Translations under genes and position numbers: made by a program | Origin: Schistosoma mansoni | Taxonomy: Eukaryota; Platyhelminthes; Trematoda; Strigeidida; Schistosomatidae | NCBI RefSeq assembly: GCF_000237925.1 | Contig: NC_031500.1 | Coordinates: 18,005,753-18,069,752, forward strand | Direction of reading: 5' to 3' | Length of the DNA stretch: 64,000 nucleotides | Shown here: positions 24,966-35,600 of the stretch, piece after piece | Layout: each line of letters opens with the position of its first letter | Numbering within the stretch: position 1 is the stretch's first letter | Notes under the pieces: generated by a model | Database searches by the model: none | The model's input: only the letters and a program-made list of their open reading frames with translations | Told to the model about the DNA's origin: nothing

Positions 24966-25129
24966 AATGTACATTGATACTATCTTGCTTAAATGTATAT
25001 AAATAACAATTTGATTTCCTCATATATCAGCATAGGGTTATGAAGATTATTAAGTTTAGATTAAAATCATGAATAGTGGATGAATGTTAGACCACAATTG
25101 AAAAGCTATAAGCACTAAATGTTCATTTC

Positions 25130-25250
25130 GTTGTAGCATAGGACTGATCAGTAGTGCGCATCGACGATCCCTTACGTGGAACTCGAACCCGGGACACTAC
25201 GTCTCATGTGTGAACACTTAAACTGTACACTACTGAGCAGAAGAAAAGTA
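25130..25250 (-). repeat. tRNA-like SINE fragment
   Basis: It contains cagtagtgcgcatcgacgat and a reverse B-box-like ggaactcgaacccgg. It resembles the hammerhead SINE head but lacks the rest. It is not a functional tRNA gene: no cloverleaf could be drawn. Confidence 0.4.
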
Positions 25251-25304
25251 CAATAATTACTGCGAATACTTAGTTCTAGGATGCTTGATTTAAGTTAAGC
25301 AATA

Positions 25305-25620
25305 TTGTGTTTATATTACAGTTATTTAGCCAGTATGTAATGAACGAGAACACTGGCGGTGACAACCAAATGTATTTAAACACAACTACAGAATCTCTTA
25401 GTAAAATCTGGAAAACCATATGGTAAATACTTCATTTACAAAATGTTAATCAATCAACTCAGACTTCATTGTTATTTCGTTTCCAGGCCAATCATTCCCT
25501 GTTCTTTTTCTCTTCTAATCGATCTTCTTAACCTTTTGACATCAGACATTTCACTTTCTATTGATGATATATACTACTTAAATCTATCGACATGAGTAGT
25601 ACGCAACACATGTAGAATTA
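25305..25620 (+). repeat. Unclassified ~330-bp interspersed repeat, copy 1
   Basis: It has gtaatgaacgagaacactgg, ccaaatgtatttaaacacaa, ttgacatcagacatttcact and atatactacttaaatctatc. Related copies are at 27645-27965 (plus), 28780-28995 (minus) and 29810-30235 (plus, split by an insertion). No coding content. Confidence 0.55.
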
Positions 25621-26195
25621 TTTAAATTGTTTAAATTCACTTAGTATTGTTTGTTTAAATCTCCCCATTGATGTTAAGGATTGCAACTGATCAGTCTCTT
25701 ATTGGCATATGTACATACTGTGAGTATTGCCTCGATATGGCCTTATTTCACAAGCATTATAAGCAAAGATGGATAGTGGCTAGCAGTGAAATCAAAGATG
25801 TGCGTTTCGTCCTATTTGGGACGAATCAGCTGCATTTACCTGCATCTGAGAGTTGATGTTTACTCTGGGACTCGAACCCAGTACCTTTCGCTTCCAACGC
25901 CATCGCGTTATCCACTCGGCCACTGAGTCCTGATAGCCACTTGCTTGTGCAATGGGGTGAAGTTTAAATTCACTTAGTATTGTTTGTCTGAATCTTCCTA
26001 TTGATGTTTAGAACTCCAAACGATTAGCTAAGTGGAGAACGTGATAGCGTTTGAAGCGAAAGGTACTGAGTTTGAGTCCCAGAGTAAACATCAACTCTGA
26101 GATACAGGTACATCCAACTGACGAATCCCAGATAGGACGAAGCGGCGCACGTCCTGGATTCCACTACTAGCCACTATCCATCTTTGCTTATAAAA
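25618..26195. repeat. Sm-alpha SINE pair in fold-back arrangement with hammerhead relics
   Basis: A direct repeat (ttcacttagtattgtttgt) occurs at about 25635 and 25970. A minus-oriented arm (about 25760-25935) and a plus-oriented arm (about 26040-26195) are inverted copies: aagcaaagatggatagtggc against ctagccactatccatctttg. Each arm has an Sm-alpha tRNA-like B box (gggactcgaaccca; tttgagtccc) and ribozyme region. Left arm: the core after CTGA has changed. Right arm: CTGACGA is kept but GAAA reads GAAG. Both are likely inactive. This lies upstream of the VAL gene. Confidence 0.75.
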
Positions 26196-26486
26196 TATTT
26201 AAATTGTTTGTTGTTGTTTGTTTCTTGTCAACAAAATTTAAACAAACATTCAGAATATACCAAGTTCGTTTTAAATCATAATTCACTTTTCTATAAATGA
26301 CTAACTTTCTACATTTCTCCGAAGCCATCAATTCTGTACCCATCTTAGCATTAATCATAGACACACCCAATCTATTTTATTATTGGTTAGAATAAATATA
26401 AAGTAATCATTTCGTTCTTTTTTTCAAAGAAACCTCCAACAAAAAGGATCCTTTTTTCTTTGTTTCCTTCTTTCTTGGTTTCATTC

Positions 26487-26663
26487 ATGACTAAAATTCT
26501 TATTCAAAGTAGTTTAATGTATCTATTCTACATTTTATATGGGAATACACAGACAACACATGAAGGAAGAACTTTATTTAATAAACATACAGATTATAGA
26601 AGATTATTATTAAAGTGTAAAGTTCCTGAACAACCGAGACCATTTTATTCAGAAGGAGAATTA
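26487..26663 (+). CDS. VAL gene exon 1
   Basis: Encodes the signal peptide and the first CAP helix; ends gaatta|gtaagt in phase 0. The start was chosen because the hydrophobic core follows it directly. Confidence 0.85.
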
Positions 26664-29600
26664 GTAAGTGATCATTCATAATGAAAGAAATGTTTTCTTT
26701 TCTGTTTCTATGCCCCTAAATACCTTGGTACGGTTGAGAGTGGGGAGAGTCCGCTCTCCCTCTCCAAATGCTCTCAAATGGCCACGCGTATATATCCCCT
26801 GACAGGGAAGTCCTACTCATTGCCTTCTCGTTACATTACTATTGTTTACGAAATTGAGAGAACGAAAAGCGAATATCCGGCTCTTTAACCGGGTTGGTTG
26901 ACACGGAAACTCCATCTAGGGGAGTTTGAAAACCCTGGTTCCAAACCAATGGTGAAAATAGGCTACAGTATCCTGAGGGAAAAAATGGCGTATGAACCAA
27001 TTGTTGATCACCGGCTACCATGGGACTGCATCTCCTCACAATGCTCCACTGTTTTGTGGATCAGATCTTTGGGTCGAAGGCTCAGGATGTGGGACCCTAA
27101 GAAAACCATCTGTTTCGGTTTGGGCACCTGGGAAGTATCACGACCCTCACATAAATCAAATGAGATTTGTATGGCGCATATGCATCTGGTGCTTTCTTGT
27201 ACCAATATTTATGTGTTTAAATAAATAAATAAAATAAATTTCTTTTTTATTATTCAATTAATGAGAAATTCACAATGAAATCTAATATCTAATTTTCACC
27301 AGCCAATAGATCTGATGTTAGCCGTATACATGTTAAACATTCTCTTTTGTTAACTGACTAATTCTAAGAACTTATTTACGCTTGTTACCTCTCATAGAAG
27401 AGCATAGTCCTCTCACCAACATTCTCCATCCAATCCTGTCATAGGCAAACCTTTCCAGTTGTTTCCAGTCGGTATTCATCATTTTCATATTTGTTTACAA
27501 TTCCTGACGTAGTGTATTCTTTGACCTTCCTCTTCTTTGTTTCCCTTCACGATACCTAGTAAGCGCTCCTAAGGAAGTAAAGTATAAAAATAGTGCAGAT
27601 TTTCAAACAATGATTATTTTTCAAACTATCATATTTGTTTATACCGTAATGAACAAGAACACGACTGGGGACAATCGAATGTATTTAAGCCCAAATTACA
27701 GACTGTCTCACTAAAATCTGATAACCATACAGTAGTAAACAGTTAATTTGCAAAATAACAAACAATTGTCTCAATCTTCACTGTTTCTTCCGTAAATACC
27801 AGTCCGTCTTCTCTAATTCCATTGTTTATGTATTTTCCTACCGATTACGATTCATTCCTGTTCCTTCTTTATCGATCTTCTACCAAAATACATTCTATAC
27901 CTGACTATCACCATATACTACTTATATGGATATAAGTAGACCACACTACAATACTACAACGTATTCAAAGAGTAACAAGTCTAGATCATTCTACAAACTT
28001 ATCAAAATGAAACAGTTGAAGTAGTTATACTATATCTTATTCATATAATTCTCATTAGATAAGAGTTTAAATACGAATTTATTATTAATTTATTAAAATA
28101 CTGATATTAATGAAGTAGACTAAGTAGCCTATTCTACAATAAATCAGTCCCTAGATAGAAACTAGTCAGATTTCATTAAAACAGAAATACTAGCCAGTCA
28201 AATCGATTTATTATTTAACAATTGCAGCGAGACAAGTAGGTCCTGGGTTCAAATCTCACGAGGTGAGATCGTGGATGCGGACTGCTGAGAAGTCCCACAG
28301 TAGGACAAAACGGCCGTCCAGTGCTTCGACGTTTTCTTTGGTAGCCTAGCTTCAATTGACTCATGCTTTCAACTATGCGAATTGGAGATATGTATGAAAT
28401 AATCGATTAAGACGGAACGATCTGTAAGGTAAAAAATGGCTTAAATAAAAATGAAGATCATAAATTATTCAATGATCCTTAGCCTTATATTGTCTTATAA
28501 TATGGCTGTAATGTTTAGTGATGACACTTATCTGCCTGAATCTTGTAGATGAAGCTAACTTTAAAACTATCTTACTAGACTGGTAGTTGAGAATAAAATA
28601 TAATAGATTGAAATGGTTAGACCATGTTTTCAGTTCTATGACCAACTATCTACCGTTTTGTTAATCGATTCTCAAAAGACTGTACTGAGTAAACCACAAA
28701 AATTAACCAATATCTCAAGTTGATTATTACTATTTAATATTGCTAGAAAGTATGGATAACATGGAATAGAATTGACTATTGTCATTGTACTACTGATGTT
28801 GACAGATATAAGTAGTATGTATCACCACTAGAATGTGAAATGCCTGACAGCAGAAGGTTGAAAAGATTGAAGAAAAAATAACGAGAACAGAGAATGATTG
28901 GTATGGAAACGAAAAAACAATGAAGTCTGTGACAAGTGATTAACATTTACTGTATGGTTTTTCAGATTTTATTAAATGATTCTGTGAGTTTGTATTCAAC
29001 TATTGTTGTAGAGATTCAGTAAATTCCTTGAAAAAAAAAGCCGAATAAAGGCTCTGAAAGCGTTGGGAAACATCTTATCTAATCAGCATTCAATAGAAGT
29101 TATGCCAGAAACATCTAGAAAGTGGAAAATAACGTGTAGCGTTTCTGATAGGATGATTACATATACTGCTCCTATATTTAGTAGTGTTCCAGAAATTTCC
29201 GGAAGCCCAAGGCCATCTAAAATGTTATGAATGCCCTAGAGTTTCTGAACACAAATGAACCTTGGAGTAAAGCGTTTCTTTCACATTTCGCTCCTTTTCC
29301 CACGTGTTCAAGTCGCTGTGTAGATTTAGCCTGAGGGTTATTAGAAGAGTTGAGGAAACCGAATCTAGCGTTCAATTAGAAGACTAATTAAATACATTGA
29401 GTTGTTCCTTCGCTTGCGTTCTTGTTTTCTATATTAGTTATTTTTTTTAAATGTTGGATGTATAAAAAGATCAGAAAGGGTTTTTGTGGATATTTCAATG
29501 TTTTCATAGTTGAAATCATGAGTCAATTGAAGCTAGACCACCATGGAAAACCTGAAAGCACTGGATGGTCGATGAGCACTGCTGAGGAGTCCCATAATAG

Positions 29601-32600
29601 GACAAAACGGCCGTTCAGTGTTTCCAGGTTTTCCATAGTGGTCCAGCTTCAATTGACTCATGATTTAAACTATGAAAATATAAAAAGATGTTTGGAAATT
29701 CAAAACAAATTGAATTGTACATACTCTTGTATATGACAGAGATTTGTTTCCAAAAGATCTTGTTTTAATTTCATAAATATCCATAGTTCAAATTACAGTT
29801 TTCTTTCTTCTGTGGTGAATGAAAACACAGGTGAAGACAACCGAATGCATTTGAAGACAAAACCATACAGCGAATACTTCTTTCGTGTACACACCAACCA
29901 TTATCTGTACTATTCCTATTCTCTTCGGTCTTCTTAATCTTCTGACATCAGGTATTTTAATGGAGTTTTGTTATCTGAAATGGATGGGTTGGTCGTGGAG
30001 CTTCACTTCACTTCTACCCAAAGTTTATGCTGATGATGTAGTTCAGAAGGACGATGTTAGCTCCACGACCAAACCATCTAACTCAGAGAACAAAACCCCA
30101 TCAAAATCACCCACCTGAGCTACAAATCTTCTCCACCATCTCAAAATCAGGTATCTCAATTAAGATTGATGATATATATTACTTATATCTATCGACATCA
30201 GTAGCACACACTACAACGTCATTAGTTTATTATAACATCACTATTAGCTTAGCCTTTTAATATAATTACACATATCTAATGAGCATATACTAATATTATA
30301 TCTTTCTTATTAAAAACATTATCCAACTAATTATATATATATATATATATGTCACTTGAAGCTAGACCACTATAGAAAACCTGGAAGCACTGGACGGTCG
30401 TTTCGTCCTATTGTGAGACTCCTCAGCAGCGTGCATCCACGATCCCGCCTCGCGAGATTCGAGCCCGCAAACGCTTAACCACTAGACCACTGATGATATA
30501 GATTAAACTTTAATATAATGTTCATCATTCTAACACATAACTATCATTGAATGTCATACATTTAAACCCAATTGACCAGATACTTTTCTTCTTCATATTG
30601 TTTATTTATTATCTAAAAGAGTTGGGATGATGAATTAGAAGAATTAGCTGGTAGACAAGCATCCGTATGTAATTTAAGTAGTGAATATAAGAAAACTGAA
30701 ATAGAAAAAGAATATCGTGGTCAAATTGGTATCAATACAGCGGATAATTCGGATGTAATAAAGTAAGTCTGTATAAAGAAAGTAAGCAAATGATAATCTT
30801 TTCATTTATAAAGTGCCGTTGAATCATGGTTTAATGAATATCAATTATATGACTTCACAAACAATAAATGTGAAGTTCCTGAAGATTGTTTACATTATAA
30901 AAGGGTAAGTCAATATTGTAAAATTGATAAAAAATAACTATTGAGCTAATCAATAATATCATTAGAAGGAGCCTCGTGGAGATCTCAGTATTTTCATAGT
31001 TTGAAGTATGAGTCGATTGACCACGTCTGTCGTCAAATAGGAACTCACTGAAGAAAATTGGTGACCGGTTACTCAATTTTCGTGGATTGGTTGAAGTTAG
31101 ACATTAACACCATTGGATACTGGCCGGCTCAGTGGTCTATCGGTTAAGTGCTCTGGCGCGAGATTGGTAGGTCCTAGGTTCGAATCTCGTGAGGCACGAT
31201 CGTGGATGTGCACTGCTGCAGAGTCCCAGGATAGGACGAAACAGCCGTCCAGTGCTTCCAGGTTTTTGATGGTGGTCTAGCTTCAATTGACTAATGCTTT
31301 CAACTGTGAAAATAATCAATAATAATCAAATAGAAATATCAATAAATAATGTACCTGCATCTTAGAGTTTGCCCCCAAATGCTCTGGTACGACCGAGAGT
31401 GGGGAGAATCCACTCTCCCTCTCCAAATGCTCTCAAATGGCCACGCGTATATACCCTCTACCAGGGAAGTCCTAATCACCACCTTCTCGTAGCATCACTG
31501 TTGTTTACGAAATTGAGAGGATGAAAAGTGAATGTCCGGCGATTTAACCGGGTTGGTGGATATAGAGGATCCATCTAGGAGGGTTGGAAATCCCTGATTC
31601 AAAACTAATGGTGTACATGGGATCCAGTATCTTGAGGAAACAAATGGTGTATGAATCAATTGTTGGTAACCGGCTACCATGGGACTGCATCTCCTTACGA
31701 TGCTCCACTATATTGTAGATCAAACCTTTAGGTCGAAGGCTCCGGGTGTGGCCCCCTAAGAAAACCATCTGTTTCGGTTTGGGCACCCAGGCAGTATCAC
31801 AGCCCTGACACAAATCAAATGAGATTTGTGTGTCGCATATGTATCTGATGCCCCTTTGTATCAATACTCATGTGTTTAAATAAAATAATAATTTTAGAGT
31901 TGATGTTGATTCCAGGATTCGAATCAATTACCATTGGCTGACAAGTTCCAAATGGGACGAAGTGTGCATCATGGATTCCATCATTAGTTATCATCCATCT
32001 CTAATTAATACTAAGTATTGTGAGATGGTGGAGAAGATTTGTAGCTCAAATGGATTATTTTGATGGAGTTTTGTTCTCTGAACTGGATGGTTTGACTGTG
32101 GAGTTTTCATCGTCCTTCTGAACGATATCATCAGCACAAACTTCGGGTAGAAGTGAAGTGTTTGAATTTCTCCACATGTGGTTCACAACTTGTCCTGTGC
32201 ACCTCGATGTTGATTGGTTCTTGTTTACCTTAAATCTGTCAAACACATCACTTCTACCCGAAGTTTATGATGATGATATCGTTCAGAAGGACGATGAAAA
32301 CTCCACAGTCAAACCATCCAGCTCAGAGAACTAAGTATTGTATTGATTCTCAAGTGTTTTCAAAATGATATGATGAAAATTATTCTTATAATAATACATT
32401 TTTATGTTCTCAGTACTAAAATTCAAAGTTAACCGTACTGTACATCAGAAGCAATTGAGATATTTATTCAGTGTATAAAGCTATTTAAAATAATAAATGT
32501 GTACAAAACTATAAAGTGTTTATAACGTAACGTTTAAGTGAGCAAATACAATACTCATATGAAACTCTTTAGCAGGGGCAGCATATAATTTATCAATGAA

Positions 32601-35600
32601 TGGAACTAGGAACAATTAGGCTTCGTGAAGAACACTTTACCATTTGGCCAATGAGTTTGGAATACGATAGTTAACTTTTCCTGGTTCAAATAATTTGCGA
32701 CATACTTCAAATGAATCACTGAATTTCAATTATGTTGTTAATACGTATTACATTCACCAAAAGATCTGAATGTACTTGAACATTTTTCTCAGGTAGCGTG
32801 GTGGCTGAGGGAAGGAATGCGTTTTATGTTTTCATTTGTTAACCTTTCACTTTCATATACTCTCTTCTTTGAATATACGATGTGGACTATAGATAACCTC
32901 TTGTGATTTAATAATGATTTTCATCAAAACATAATTTCACATAGGAAATCATTGTAAATCAAGCAGTAACATATAGTTGCTCCAAATCACATATGTAACC
33001 ATAACCCAAATAGTCTTATTTATTTATTTATTTAAACACATAAATATTAGTACAAAGGGGCACCAGCTATATATGTGCCACACAAATCTTATTTGATTTA
33101 TGTGAAGGCTGTGATACTTCCCAGGTGCCAAAACCGAAGCAGGTGGTTTTATTAGGGGGCAACAGCCCGAACCTTTGACCTAAAAGTCTAACCTATGAGG
33201 CAGTAGAGCATCGTGAGGAGATGCAGTCCCATGGTAGCCGGTGACCGACGATTAGTTCATACGCCATTTGTTCCATTAGGATATTGGAGCAAGCACATGT
33301 GCACCATTGGTTTGGAATCAGGGTATTCAAACTCCCCTAGGTGAACCTTCCGTGTCCACCAACCCAGTTAAAGCGCCGGACATTCGCTTTTCGTCCTCTC
33401 GATTTCGTAAACAACAATAGTGCTACGAGAAGGCAGTGAGTATGACTTCCCTGGTAGAGGCTATATACGCGTGGCCATTTGAGATCATTTGGAGAGGGAG
33501 AGCGGATTCTCCCCACTCTCGGTCATACCAGGGCATTCGTGGACACCAAAATAGACTAAGAGAAAGAATCTTTATAAACAAACATTTTTCAATAACAAGT
33601 GTTTTAATTATCTATTTGGTAATTCTTTAATTAAAATTATATTATTTAATTCGACAGATTGTATGGGATAAAGCTGAATTTATAGGTTGCTCAGTTGGAC
33701 ATTGTAATACTCACACTGAAGTTAAATCAGGCCAAATAATTGTTTGTTATTATTCACCCATGTAAGTTTTCATTATTAAGATGTATTAGTATGATTAGAA
33801 TTATGTAATCAAAGAATATTGATTCTTTAAAAAAAAATAATTAGAAGGGTGTTTTTTGTGAAGATTTAGTATTTGCATAGTTGAAAGCATGAGTCGCGAG
33901 ACTGGTAAGTCCTGGGTTCGAACCTTGCGAGGCGAGATCGTGGATGCGCACTGCTGAGGAGTCCCGCAATAGTTTAGTGATGTCGTTGTAGTGGCTTTGC
34001 TACTCGACTGATGATGAGATGTCCTAATCTTACTATTCAGAGGAAGTAAAAGTCGTTACAGGGTTTCCGTAGGTGAACCTGCAGAACGATCATTATCATG
34101 ACCCCCCCCCAAAAAAAATCAAAGAATTATGCTTCTCATTTCAAGTGATCTGAATGATATTCATTATTATTATCAAAGAATATTTCTACATATCTGACAG
34201 AAAGCTTCTTTTATCATTTAAGTATGGAAGGTTCAAATTTACTAAAATGTGATGAGAATCAGAAATTTTAGATAATTACCACACAAATTAATTCACGATG
34301 AGACTATAATTTATTGATGACCTTTGAGTGACGCTAAAAAGACATCGAGACTGTCCACCTACATACTACGGCTAAGTGAGGATTATAAACGAGTGTAAGG
34401 AATTAGAATTATGATTTACAGTTGATAGTTAAGGTTAGAGATTAGATTTAGGCTTTTCATCATGAACTCACATTAGCTATAATGCCAAAATTCTATTTAA
34501 CCAAATGGATAAGTGAACTTCGTGCCAAAATCTGAGACTTGTTATCTTATGCCTGAAACCTTGAATCTGACGATGCTTAATCAGAGTACAAAGACTACTG
34601 ATATTGATTTATTTGACCCTGAAAATAAATCAAAATCATATTCAAATATAGTACTTTATGTATGATTTGTTTACAGTAAGATTTATATAGATTGAACTGA
34701 ATAATATTTTCATAGTTGAAAGTGTGAGTCAATTGAAGCTAGACCATCAGAGAAAACCTGGAAGCACTGGACGTCCGTTTCATCCTATTGCGGGACTTCT
34801 CAGCAACTATGAAAATACTAAATCTCCACAAAAAACCCCTTCTGATAATAATAATAATCATATGCTCACTAATGACTGACTTCGAGAGGTAAGTCCCAGA
34901 GTTCTAGCGAGAAGCGGTGACCAGTGGAGTTCAACGAAGTCTGTTGTAGAGATATCAACTCACTAAAGACAATTTGTGAACGGTTGCTCAACTTCGTGGA
35001 TTGGTTGGAGTTAGACATTAACACCGTTGGATGTCAACCGGCTCAGTGTTCTAGAGGTTAAGCGCACGCGCGTGAGACTTATAGGTCCTAGGTTCGAATA
35101 TCACGAGGCGAGGTCGTGGATGCGCACTGCTGAGGAGTCCCATAATAGGACGAAATGGCCGTCCAGTGCTTCCAGGTTTTCCATGGTGGTCTAGCTTCAA
35201 TTGACTCACACTTTCAACTATGAAAATACTAAATCTCCACAAAAAAGCCCTTCTGATAATGAATAATATTTGACAATAATTGAATGGTAACTTACTGTAT
35301 GAACACATATTTACCATATTATCCAATTAACCCTAATTAAACCAACACATGTAACTAACTACAATTATATGTTACGATCGATTGGAGTCATTACTTATGA
35401 TATCAGTCAGGCACCCCTCCCTCAATAGAATTTACGTAAGTTATGGTATCTAATGATTGAAGAAAATGACAGGCAACTTCTTAATTCAATACAACAAATC
35501 TCATTCTATGTTTTTTCTTAAAAAAACAAACTTTTTTTTTACCATTTTAGGGGTGATGTGAAAACGTCACAGCCATACGTAGAGAATAAAATTGATCCCT

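Noticed and set aside
31150-31210. tRNA-like sequence with a good B box (also near 22900, 35090, 56900, 57830)
   Set aside because: These are SINE heads; no complete cloverleaf with an acceptor stem and anticodon loop could be drawn.
33973-34096. Possible rRNA gene
   Set aside because: Only the last ~125 bp of 18S is present, with changes at universally conserved positions and no ITS or 5.8S after it.
34697-35262. Interpretation of the hammerhead SINE as a DNA-transposon MITE with terminal inverted repeats (tcagaaggggttttgtgg ends)
   Set aside because: Several copies lack one arm or start mid-unit, one has a 411-bp direct repeat, and no fixed-length target duplication was seen; a retroposed fold-back fits better, though a MITE origin is not fully excluded.
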